NCBI GenBank assembly: GCA_003864495.1
Contig: ML133380.1
Coordinates: forward strand, 637,911 to 701,910
DNA from: Nemopilema nomurai
Taxonomy: Eukaryota; Cnidaria; Scyphozoa; Rhizostomeae; Rhizostomatidae
DNA length: 64,000 bases
Reading direction: 5' to 3'
A program made the translations under genes and the position numbers. Shown here piece by piece: positions 24,401 to 35,016 of the stretch. The stretch's first letter is position 1. Each line of letters begins with the position of its first letter. The notes under the pieces are model-generated. The model ran no database searches and was not told the origin of the DNA. It worked only from the letters and a program-made list of their open reading frames with translations.

Positions 24401-27400
24401 CATTGTACAAATGGTTATCCTCAATATGATTACTGAAAAAATGAACCCGTTTCCACCACTAATCCTATATGCAGTGTATCAATCACTTTCCATCTATAAC
24501 AAACTATTTTTTTCGACAGGTGCTGACTACGCCTTACGCTGTAGTGCAAGTCGTAACTTCGCCTATTTACCAAGTCCAAATGACAATCAGATCTGTCACC
24601 GCAAGCGCCAACTTCACTAGCATTGCATTCAAGAAAGACCTTGAGTTGCGAATCGCATCGTTGTATCGACTGGCGAAAGACACTACGGCCCGACGTAAAC
24701 GCAGAGCAATCGGCAGCATATCCTCATCGGTGAGCCATCAACTTTTTTGTACTTTAAGATGTGGTTTATTTCAGTCTATAATTGTCACATCTTTGTGTAA
24801 TGACAAAAATATGTTTAAGCATTCATACTACAAGAGCACTAACTATCACGGTGCTCGCTGCATTTAATGTATATGAACACACCCCTTTGTCAGTTTCTTT
24901 GTATCTGTTTTCAGCCCTATAAGGGTAGTTGGTTTGATATCGTACTGGGCATAAAATATACAAGGCTGCACATTGGCGCTTGTAGAACTTAGATGTGCCA
25001 AGCTTTGCTCTTAATGGTGTAACCATCATTTGCCATGCAGATGCCACCATTATTCCTGTTACTTTGTATCATACGGATATAAAGCAAGAGTTTAATGGCA
25101 TATCATATAGACAGTAGGGTAGCTGGAGCGGGGCAAGGGGTCAGCTGCTCATACCACCCCTCCCCCCCCCCCCCCCCATCAAACATTTCGAGCTACCATA
25201 GCAATAGATACGCCTATATCGGTACACACTTTTGTTGGAAATTTCCAGTTTCGCCCCACCACTGAAAATATCTACCTGAGCCACTGCCTAAAAGGTAGTC
25301 CTTGAAGCTGGTCGTGATATTATTTGTGAATAGTACCATGCTATGCCCTTTCTTTCAGATCGTGTCTCTGACCGAGACTACGAACAGCCAAGCTGTGGTG
25401 ATCTTCTTCGTGCTTGACCAAGGCAGCGTGCCAATGGGCGTGACGTTGGCGGCCACGCTAAACAGAGTGCAAGTCAATAGGATGTCCAGCATACTCGGGG
25501 TCGAGGTAAGGAGACCGCTTTTATGTATGTTCGCCATAGCTAGTCACTGGTTATACTTGCCCTAGATGGTCAATAGAGACCCTTCAGCACTGATAATTTT
25601 CATGAAGGTTCGTTTGATGTCTAATAATCCTGTTTAATTTATGAGCTTCATTTGCCCTTGTGTATTGCTCAGTGCGAATCGTGTCTTGTGTACTAGTACC
25701 CTTGGTTTTTTGCGTCTGCTAAAATTATTGATCTGCTATTCTGACCAACTGCGGCATATCGCCTGTTTAGGTCGTGACGCCCCCGGCGGCTGTTGAAGAG
25801 GCCGTCAAGAAGGCTACGTCGTCCGACAACTTTTGGTGGATTATCGCTGTGGCCGTGGGCGCTTTCTTGCTGGTGCTGATTGTCTTTGCTTGCCTGTATT
25901 GGAGATGGACCGTGGGTGGGCCTAAAAAGAAGCTCGACTTGGAGCAGATTCAAATGAAAGACAAAGCAGAGGACAAGGGAATGGTAAGGGAATGAGCCAC
26001 CAATGATGCTCTTAGATCTTTTGCTGAAGCTTCTGAAGTACAATATTTGATGCATTCATTCTTTTGGTATGAGTTGTTTATTGCACTGGGAATTTAGGTT
26101 TCCTCGCATCTGAGATTAGCTAGTTAGAAAATTTCCTATTCAGCTTCCAATTTATCTAATTCTCTCACCTTGTAAACATCGATGTTGCTTATTTATCCCT
26201 TTATTGGTTTTTAAAAACTTTTAGTGAACAAAGTGATATATGATTCTTGCTGTCAATAGGCCTGTTGTTCGCAAAACTAAAGCGCTTGTCTTTTTGTAAG
26301 CAGAGCTATGGTGGCTACAGAGAAATCGCCAAATATGCGGGAGGCAGTAGTCAAGGGGGTCCAGCCCTTAAAACTACCACGTTCTCGTCGCCTGCAGCAG
26401 ACACGGATGAGAGGCCAGATCTTTCAAGATCAATGAGAAGAAAAGTGAAGCCACGCGAAACTCCTTCGCAGAAGGCTTATGTTGCTCCCCCGGGAAGGCA
26501 AGTAGCGCAAAGTCTTTTGTAATGTAATTGCTTGGCAACGAAACCTGCTACATGAAAAGTTATCAGCTTTCAGCAAGCAATGACGTGTTGTTTTCTGCAC
26601 CGCAGGCAAAACCCTGCGTACGACGAGTCAGAGGACGAGGAAGATGATGTGGAAGATGATGTCGAAGATGATGAGGATGATTATGAATCGGACATCCCCC
26701 CGGCAAAGAAGCCTGAGCCCCGTCGGCTAGTGTCGGCTAAGAAGACGGTCGAAGTACAGCCTGGGCCTAGCCGCACGCAGAAGAGGGTCGCTGAGCCGGC
26801 GCAAAAGTCAAGCGTGGCTCCAAGAACTGAAGAATTTGAGAGCGAGGTTGAAGAGAGTGAATCCGAAGAGGAAGAAGTTTACCAGAAGAAGCAGGTTGGT
26901 TTTAAAGATAATGTATTTTGTAATATTAATGTTTATTTTTAAGCTTACTCGTGATCAGCTGCCCGCATTGTTCTAAAAGGTGTGAAATTATCAGCCTAGT
27001 GAGGGCTTTGGGAGAACAATGGAAGCCAGCTTTAAAACTAAAAACTCTATGGGAAGATCTATTTGAAAATATAACATGTTGGAGGAAGACCTTTTAAACA
27101 ACGCCAGTCACATGAGACGTTTTTAGGCCAATCACTTATTTGTGTTGTGACAAATGAAAAATGACTGTATTTGTGTTGGATCTACAATGAGGCCAATGAA
27201 GGCCAATGTGCTTTGGTCTCAAGACCTGTGCTCCTTTGTTTTTAACTCTTCACCGCTGTTATAAAGGTCACAAACCAAGTGAACCACATTGTTCAGACGT
27301 TTTAGCCAGCCAGATATCTTCTTCAACGCCAGCACCAACAAATCTTGATGTTTTTTATCCTTTTTTCAGCCTGAGACTTACAGATCTGCCGCTGCGGAGC

Positions 27401-30400
27401 TGCCTCCGTTGCCACAAATGAAAGACGTACAAGAGGCAGCTAGTTACCCTCCTGTTCGTTTCCGGACCAGTATTGAACCCGAGGCTAGCGCGACCGAGCA
27501 TTTACCGCCCATTCTAAAGCACACTTCGCTCACTGGCCGGAAGCTACCGGTAGGGCTTCACTGAGTGATAGTGATCTTGGGTAGTACTTTGGCAGTTAGA
27601 GAACGTAGTGCTTCTTCCAAGCCTTTGTGAAAGCTTTCCAGCACTCTAACTGTTTTGACTGAAATATTGATTTGGCTTTAGGCACAACACAACTACTATA
27701 TAACACAGCGAATATAAACACAACTATGATATCATGTCCAGTGCAAAGCGTAAGTGACGAAAGCTAGTGTCCAGTCCTACAACAGTAATTGTATTTCTTG
27801 TATTTTGTTTTCCGCCAACAGGAAATAGACGTCGATCTCAGGCAAAAGGCCGATTTAGAGAGAAGTCGAAATAAACAACGGCAGCGGCTTCGTGCATCGG
27901 GAAGGAGGCCGGCTGCAAAAGAGGCTAACTTAGAGACACCAAACACTAGAAGACGAGACTGGAAAAAGGCCCAATCAGATTTCGATGCTATTCTAGACCC
28001 ATCGTCATCAATGTCAAGAAAGAGGTAAATAGAATTAAAATCTAAGCTAATCTTTTGTGCCACTTCTGCTTGTTTCTATTTGTATTTGTGATGGGGACGG
28101 AAATTTTATTCCCTTTCGTTATTGAAAACCTCTCTTTGTGACTGAGTTTAATGTTTTAAGTATATATTATTGTACTGCTATTTTCGAAGAATCTTTGAAT
28201 TTATGTTGGATCACTTTTTTTAGTCCAAGGGCGCAGAAGAGAGCAAGGCGGAGGCACAGACTGAGAAGAAGCCACAAGGTTGACATCGCCATTGATGGGC
28301 CTAAGAAAGAAACAGACGAAAATAAAAACGTGAAATTGAATAACTACATGAGTTTAAATAGCCCCAGTCGGACATCGACGGTAATTTTCTATTCCTCTTT
28401 CGATTTATTTGAAAGTGATACCTACCAAATATTGGGGATAGGATTTTCATATAAATTGATAGCAAGAAGAGCAAGATACTCGTACAAACTTGAGCCGTTT
28501 GTTTTTAGACGGAGTATCAATCGTTGACAGCGGTCATCAATCTCTACCTGGCTTATATAGCATTGTACCTGTTGATCATGGTGGAATGAAAGGGGGATAG
28601 ATCAAATTAATTATCTGTAGTTTCAATTTTAGAATCAATTGTAACCAATCTTGGCTTTAAAGGAAGCATTCTGATAAGTTTGATAACATTCAGGGATGCA
28701 TTTGATTATATTCCTGTGATTTTCCTTTTATGCTTGTTACATAGTATACATTCAACTAGGACGACTTATTCCGATAAAAAGTTGCTGGTATTTAGATGCC
28801 AATGTATGATGCATGTTGGTCATCTATTCGGCTAGTCCGCTTGATGCAAGCTTTGATTTTAGGTCGACTCCGAGGACACAGAAACGAAGAAGGAGCGGGA
28901 GGCAACCATCGATAGTGCAAGAGAAAGGATTCACACACTCCTAGATGACGCATTTTCATTTCTACAACCTCATCGAAAGCCAAAGGAGTCGCCCAGGCCA
29001 GAGGTGGTGGAGGAAACATTCTTGGAGAGGAGTGTGGAGCCAGCACAACATGCGCCAACCCTCCCCGCTCGCTATACAGGTAATTACCAGTTAATTGTAT
29101 TTAGCAGCCTTGTGAAAATCAACCCACAACACTGAGTCTTTCTTAATATTATCCCTGTAGGTTAACCTCGCTTACACGACTACTCCCTCGTTACGGCTAA
29201 ATGCAATCATAAGTCATTGATGTCTGTGTCTATTGTACCCATACCTATATCTTACAATAGCGAGCATGTCCTGTTGCCTATTGTCCTGTTGCTCTTATCT
29301 TACAATAGCAAGTTTCCCCCAATGAGCTTTGAAATCATTTGATACCTTTGTTCAAAACACGTGTTTTGACATGTGTTTTCAATCTTCTTATTCCAACAGC
29401 CGCGCTACCACCTCCTCCGCACGGACGCGCTACTGCTCCTGTGGGCAGCGACAGAAGGCGGACGTTCAACTACCCTGTCTACGAAACGCCGCCCGACTAT
29501 CAGAACGAGGTGAAACCGACTTTTACCAAAGAACCGATGGTAGTTATGGACCGCACCGACAGAAGCAGGTATGACCTAAATTCCGGATACACGATGCTCT
29601 TTGATATATCCTGCCAGGGAATGTTCTTAAAATCTGTTAAGCAGTTTCATTACCTTCTTATTTGAGAACTTGGAGCTAAACATGCAGTCCTAAAGGTGAA
29701 CCAAGGTATAACCCTTAGTTTCGCTGGGCATTTTCAGCAATATTATTTCGAGAACCCACCAACTCTGCCAGGTAAATTCACTAAGAGGCTCATTAAAAAA
29801 GCCCCTATTGAAAGTATCCAAAGATCCTTCCCAGTGGTTTTCTCGTACTGGAACATTTCGATGGGTTGCCAAATAGTTACTTTAGAAGAATTACTCGGTT
29901 TTGCGGGCGTTCTTTTAACCTGTTTTTGTGTTGTATTTTTAAGGACAGCCCCAGACACAGTGTAACTTCCTGGTGCAGCGTTCAGCCTTAAGCAAACACA
30001 TTTAGGTGTTCGGTTAATTGACGTTTTCTCCTCCACAGGTACCTAAGTCAGCGGCTGGGACAACCTGCTTACGTGAGACCGTACAGCTCCTTCGCATATC
30101 CATTTGAGCAATCGCCAAGCGAGCAGCCGGTTTACATTACCCCTGTGAAGCAGCAGCCAGATGGCTTTGTAAGTTTGGCCCTCCTAATTCTTCTCGAGCA
30201 AATATCAACGTATGGTTTCCATTCCGAAGGTCTTAGAATAGACAGAACAATCGCTTATCTGACGAAAGCTTCGAATCTTCCTTGTTTGTCTGGATTTGTT
30301 TGGCTTAACAAACAAGCAAAATGTTTGTTTGGTTACCACCAGTGAAAACATTGTTTATTTATAGTAAACATATTTGTTAGCTAGTTAGTTAGGTCTAGAG

Positions 30401-31592
30401 CAGTGCGTCAAATGCGCTGTTAGATTGAGAGTTCTTCGTCAAGGTTCAAGTGCAACATCTTTTATTCTATCTTTTTATAATCACTATTTCTTTTAATAAA
30501 CTCTGATAATAAAATAATTTCAAATGCCTTCTCCTGCCCCGCTCTAATGAAGACACCCTATGAGCTCGCTCGCTTTATGTCTTATCGTTGTTCTTGCAGG
30601 GGGGTGTCATATGGAGTCCATATGCGAATGAGGCAGTAAGGGAAGGCATCAACGACAGCTCTGCACCCGTAAGTGCACTCCGTATTAATAGTATTGTATT
30701 TGTATTCAATGTTTATTTCTACCTAGCTTCCGAAAGTAGGACACTGAGAAGCTTTATGCTTATTGAGCAGTGTCCTGGTCCTTCCTATTGATGTGACAAC
30801 ACCTCGTGATTCCTTATGCCTGAAATTACAGAGAGTTGGCGACTTTCCTCATTCTTTGTGCAAGTTTGGTCGTGCCAGGGACCCAAACCACAGGTCCTTG
30901 GTCCTGTAAACAACACCTCTAACAACTCTAACATCCTCGCACTAATAGCAACAACAACAACTTTCCTTTTTCTACGCTTTGCTGAACACATAACCATGAC
31001 GTCACTCTCTACTTACAATTCCTTTACTCCTATATTTAGTTTCAGTCCATTGGCCTATTCATGGAAAAGACTCTCGATTGATCTTCTAAAAACCCTCTGG
31101 TGTTTTTTGATCCGCATTTGACTATTAATTTTGTCAGCTTTTGGTCATTTTTGATGTTTGCACACTGTTAGGAGTGTCAGACGAAAAAGTAATGCAGCAT
31201 GCTCAATTCAAGTCTGTTTCTCACAATTGTAAGTTTGCTATCACAAGACATTGGTTCGACAAGACTCCTATTCAAAGCGTAAAAAAATCTAGATGCAGAT
31301 CATCGAGTATTTAGTGACAGACAGTAAATTGGACTTGAGATGACTTGACGTTTTCTTCTAGCTCTTCAACACGATGCCCTCGCCGTTACCCGAACGATAC
31401 AACGTGCATTCAACGCCAATGACAGTAAAACAACCCCACCACACTTCAATAGACATGGGCACGTATGGGTACGGAGGAGCCCCGCAGCCTCTTATTCGCG
31501 CTATAAAAGACGAACTTGTGAGACTCTCGCAAACAGCGAAAGGAAAATCTCAAATCAAGGAACTACCGTCAACTCAAGTCCAGCCTCCATAG
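15460..31592 (+). CDS. KIAA1549-family (UPF0606) mucin-like transmembrane protein
   Basis: Single-pass membrane protein of the KIAA1549/KIAA1549L family, whose molecular role is poorly understood. Exons: 15460-22061, 22255-22404, 22879-23082, 24013-24171, 24520-24729, 25359-25505, 25771-25983, 26304-26497, 26606-26894, 27370-27549, 27822-28024, 28224-28380, 28863-29079, 29400-29568, 30039-30168, 30600-30668, 31362-31592; all phases agree (about 3170 codons). The first exon listed opens with a hydrophobic signal sequence (VLFVFTAVRA, then QDS) after an acceptor at 15459; the initiator exon is unresolved. Next come about 2100 Ser/Thr/Ala-rich residues with many N-x-S/T sequons and a 14-copy repeat, two related juxtamembrane modules, and one transmembrane helix (25831-25902). 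The tail has an acidic run, a basic block before DFDAILDPSSS, the motif RERIHTLLDDAF and the C-terminal PLIRAIKDELVRLSQ. The last three motifs match human KIAA1549 as I remember it (KILDPTAS, HSLLDDAF, SLIKAIREELLRLSQ). The family match is strong; the choice between paralogues is open. Confidence 0.9.
17934..20050 (+). repeat. 156-bp coding tandem repeat (52-aa mucin units, 14 copies)
   Basis: Inside the first large exon of the KIAA1549-like gene a 156-bp unit repeats in exact register: the aatgtcactggtgct core recurs every 156 bp from 17959 to 19987, giving 14 units, the last one degenerate and shortened. Each unit encodes 52 residues with motifs SASFVPSGNVTG, NFVTVQPTSTASQSQG and LVINATSQI. 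It has two N-glycosylation sequons (NVT and NAT) and many Ser/Thr positions open to O-glycosylation. The internal copies differ from each other by only a few bases, so they were homogenised or expanded recently. Confidence 0.97.
21898..25505 (+). other. Two tandem SEA-like juxtamembrane modules with polybasic sites
   Basis: The ectodomain ends in two related modules. Module 1 runs from the end of the large exon (FKNDIELSLASTYDRLLSF, then RRRRRAV near 22019-22039) through the exons at 22255 and 22879. Module 2 spans the exons at 24520 and 25359 (FKKDLELRIASLYRLAKD, then RRKRRAIG). Both have the order: beta-like strand segment, helix FKxDxELxxAS, dibasic-rich site, then another beta-like segment. 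This resembles the layout of SEA or other autoproteolytic juxtamembrane modules, but I see no canonical GSVVV cleavage motif. The polybasic sites fit furin-type R-x-K/R-R cleavage. The relation between the modules is visible; the domain name is inference. Confidence 0.6.
25831..25902 (+). other. Transmembrane helix of KIAA1549-like protein
   Basis: The exon at 25771-25983 encodes a 24-residue hydrophobic segment that begins FWWIIAVAVGAF and ends VFACLYW. It is followed by RWTVGGPKKK, a basic stop-transfer flank, so the C-terminus is cytoplasmic. It is the only strong hydrophobic segment after the signal sequence. Confidence 0.93.
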
Positions 31593-31602
31593 TCTATACG
31601 AT

Positions 31603-31608
31603 GAATAA
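31603..31608 (+). terminator. Poly(A) signal of KIAA1549-like gene
   Basis: A canonical AATAAA lies 11 bp after the stop codon at 31590-31592 and is followed by T/GT-rich sequence (atatttttatgctcgtctttt). This would make a very short 3' untranslated region. Confidence 0.6.
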
Positions 31609-34508
31609 AAGCGAAATATTTTTATGCTCGTCTTTTCTATCAAATTTCAAAGCAGCTTTAGTTTATAGCAGACGAAGAGAAAAAGCTGATTCAAGCCGAA
31701 ATGATCAAATTTGACATTTTGCTAAGAAATTTTCAAAGCTGGAAGTATTTTGTGAAAATAAATTTTATCGTTTTTATAGCGATAAAGCTACGCATATGAT
31801 ATGTAAATCTCTTCTATTATTCGGGAAATAGGAGGACTGTTTATACTTATCAGAGAAGTGATTCGAATTGTTTACTGTATAAGATTTGGTTTTTCCGAGT
31901 TTCAAAACTCGTGAGCGAAATGAATGGACAACGATCCCCGTGAGAATTATGTTATTATGAAATTGCTTGTTTTATTGTTTTTTATTTATGTTAATTGAAT
32001 ATTTATTCTTTTTTGTTGCATTGTTTATTCAGAATGATTTTTGTTTTGAGCGTTGGTATTTTTAACAGTTTCAAGCCTTGAAGTTTTATCTTGGAAGTAA
32101 AATGGTCGGCTGCACTTCTCTTTGTTGATGTTTTCTGGACGGTATTGTCTGTAGCCTCTTTTTCGTATCGAGGCTCCCTGTACACGATGATGTTTGATTG
32201 CGCGGAGAAGAGACATTCTAAAACACATGGTGATGGGACTTGCGGAAGTCAGCCATCTTCAAAGTTAACGCCTGAGAAGGTCACTAAGACAAGCTAACGC
32301 CTGAGAAGGCAATCACCTCCCAAGAAACAAGATTACAATTTTAAGATCGAAACTCAGTAAGACTCTAAAAGGATTTTGCTGAAAGGGTATCGGGTTGCTA
32401 AATGATCATTTTAATCTCCAATCTGATATCAGCAGGTCGGCCTTGACGGGAGACCAGACATTCTTGTGCATCGCCACGCAACGAGATTGGGGGAATGGGA
32501 ACGAGAAGCTTTGTTCGAAGTATTCTTAATCAGAAACCCTTCTTTATCTTTGCTTCAGCAATATATCTCGCCCCAGTACCCTATCTCGCTACGTTGTATC
32601 CAAGTTATTCAGATAAAATTTGCTGTACAATGCTTCAAATGGAGCTCATAATACCAACGTAACCCCCTGATCACGAATGAGAACATTGCACAGTCGACAC
32701 GCTAACACAAATCACAGCAGAAAACCACAGTGAATACAGTCTATTTACCTCAATAAGCCTGTTACTGTGCTTTCAAAATGAGTTTCAACAAACCCCTTGA
32801 ACAAAGCTTCTACTTTTTAAGTCAGTTCTTTCTTTTTACATTCAGCCCCCATGGTAACAAAAACCCCTCCATTTGCCCCTCTTCCCTTTCTGTAATGCCA
32901 TATTTCTGAATGCAACGTACTGGTCCTACTTGACAAAACAAGGAGTTTATCTTTGTGAATCCTGGCCTTGCGTTGTGTTAAAATCCCATTTTTCTATCTC
33001 TCAGAAACAGAAACAAAAGTGCTTTTTCACCCTCTCTCCAAAGCCGAACTTCATTACATCCAGAAGAAAGGGCATTTTACTAGCTACAAAAACATCGTTC
33101 TGTATTGTCCCCAAACGACGATTGCGGCATTCTGATCTTAGAACTTCCTTCTGCCTATATTCGGCTCAAGTCCCGTTGGCAAAACAAAAACCCACAAAGG
33201 TTGTAATATTTTGCTTTTTGCAAGGATTTGCTAGGAGCTAATAGCATCAAATCCTTGTTCGTTGAATGGGTTTGCTCGCTTTAATGGGGCTTTATTTTGC
33301 AGATATTCTGCACAGTTTCTACACCTTCAGAAGAGCCTACAGGATGCAAGATTTGATTCGAATTGCAAAATGTTATACGGGTCGTGACACTGAAGAAATT
33401 TAGACAAGTCAAAGCCACTATTGGCAGGCAAGTACAAAATCTGTTCACTCCCTCACCAGAGATCTTCAAATACAAAACGTCTCTCGATCACGTCAGCATT
33501 TGTACCAGGGCCCAGTCTCTTGGAATTACCCAGACTGCACATCGGTCTCTTGTAGCACATCTCATAAGCTGTTCGACGGAACGATATATAAATCAATGTG
33601 TTTAAAATCGAGGATTAAAACTCTATATCAATCTCTTTATCTGTTGTGTTTATGCCTGAATATTTTAGCAACAGTTAGCATGATTCAAGTCATGATCGCC
33701 TGTAGCCAAGGCAACCTGTCAAGTGAGAAATGTGTCACTTTCAGCATTAACAAAATTGTTCATATGTACATCAAAACAGCTCCTTGAAAGGTTTCTTTGC
33801 ATTTTGCTATGAGGAGCTAACAATCAATTTTGCTAACAGTCAATTGATTTAAATCGCCACTATAAGACCCATGCAGCAGTGCCTTGACGTTTAGGACGAA
33901 AGCATGTCATAACGCGAGCAGAAAGCATTCAAAGGCAGGTAAATTGCAAGGAATGGAAAGTACACTTGCCGAGCTCCTCGTTAGGGGCGCAACTAGGATA
34001 TTCTAAGGGCAGGGGTTTCGTGGTAGAAATGGGGCATAAAGACGTTGGATTTTCATGGGAATAGGGCAAAATTCACTTCCCTGCCAAAATGGGCAGGGGT
34101 TTTAGCCCTCACAACCCCCCTTAGATGCGCCCCTGCTCGTGCCTTCCTCACAAGTTTACCGCACCTCCCCCCTTACATTTTCTCGTACAGGCGTCTCTGA
34201 TTCAGATGAAGTGAAATGGTCATTATGGTAGCGCATAACTAAATTCCACCACTCGAGCCTTTGTACAGTTTAAAGACAATATTACTGAAACTGGGGCGTT
34301 TCTGAGAAAAGGAAAAGTGAAGGCAAAACGTAGCCTTGCGTATCCAGGGCCTCCCCCCGCTACCCATACGTTTCTGAATCCTTGTTAACAGGGGATGCCT
34401 GCAGAAGTTCAGCAGGGAGAGGGGGAAAGCATTAAGATAATGGTGAATAAATAGCAAGAGGATAGAATGGAGCTCGGTTACTGAAGAAGAAAAAAAGCAG
34501 TTCTATAA
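31609..34508. other. Intergenic region
   Basis: No coding exons are recognised. A short direct duplication (ctaacgcctgagaagg type, near 32267-32310) and the small inverted-repeat element at 33982-34135 are the only structures noted. Scattered ORFs of 60-120 codons show no recognisable protein sequence. Confidence 0.5.
33982..34135. mobile_element. Small terminal-inverted-repeat element (MITE-like)
   Basis: The left end TAGGGGCGCAACTAGG and the reverse complement of the right end, CAGGGGCGCATCTAAG, match at 13 of 16 positions. The interior (about 120 bp) is noncoding. The identical pentamer ctcgt flanks both sides (33977-33981 and 34136-34140) and may be a target-site duplication. Ends beginning C/TAGGGGCG recall hAT-type non-autonomous elements, but the 8-bp duplication expected for hAT is not clear, so the superfamily is unproven. 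Confidence 0.6.
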
Positions 34509-34832
34509 ATGGCGCTTTTTCGATTCGGGCATTGCAACAGTGGAGATCTTCGCCTAGCCTTTTCGAATTCAGTCGCTCAAGTTAAGTTTATTGGCAGTGT
34601 CGTGAGCGAAAAGCAACCAGCATTTCTTGCAGGATTCAGAGGTATTCGTGACAAGGCGTCGCAAAGTCCGTGGAATCTGTCACTTGAGCAAGAAACGGAC
34701 TTGAAACAGGCCGATGCGGTTAGGAGAAGAGTTGATCACGTGAGAAATACTCTGCGGTCATTGAACAGTGGAATAATAGACCAATCAGAGTTTGTTGACC
34801 CTCTGGCTCCCCCTATTATATCTGGACATTGA
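34509..34832 (+). CDS. Doubtful short ORF upstream of ZIC gene
   Basis: A 107-codon ORF starts MALFRFGHCNSGDL and ends VDPLAPPIISGH, 184 bp before the ZIC start codon. Its C-terminal half has a plausible amphipathic helix (EQETDLKQADAVRRRVDHV). It may be a small gene, an upstream ORF in the ZIC leader, or chance: a CCAAT box (gaccaatcagag, near 34780) falls inside it and could instead belong to the ZIC promoter. I do not recognise the protein. Confidence 0.25.
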   Translation: MALFRFGHCNSGDLRLAFSNSVAQVKFIGSVVSEKQPAFLAGFRGIRDKASQSPWNLSLEQETDLKQADAVRRRVDHVRNTLRSLNSGIIDQSEFVDPLAPPIISGH

Positions 34833-34993
34833 GCGAAATTCCTGTCGTTTTAAGACCGAAGGCAAATCACACCGAGAGAATTGAAAACAGGGCAATTCAC
34901 AGTGAGAGTCGGAGCATTGCGGTAGTGTTCTCTGCTAGAAATTCAAAGGGGAATACCTCGTTTGTGTCAAACTGTTAGTGGCTTGTTCATCAC

Positions 34994-35000
34994 TATAAAA
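34994..35000 (+). promoter_or_regulatory. TATA-like motif before ZIC start codon
   Basis: TATAAAA lies only 16 bp before the ZIC initiator ATG. As a core promoter it would leave almost no leader, so it is either part of the leader or supports use of a downstream start. A CCAAT box lies about 210 bp further upstream. This is weak evidence. Confidence 0.25.
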
Positions 35001-35016
35001 AGCGAGAACATAAACA

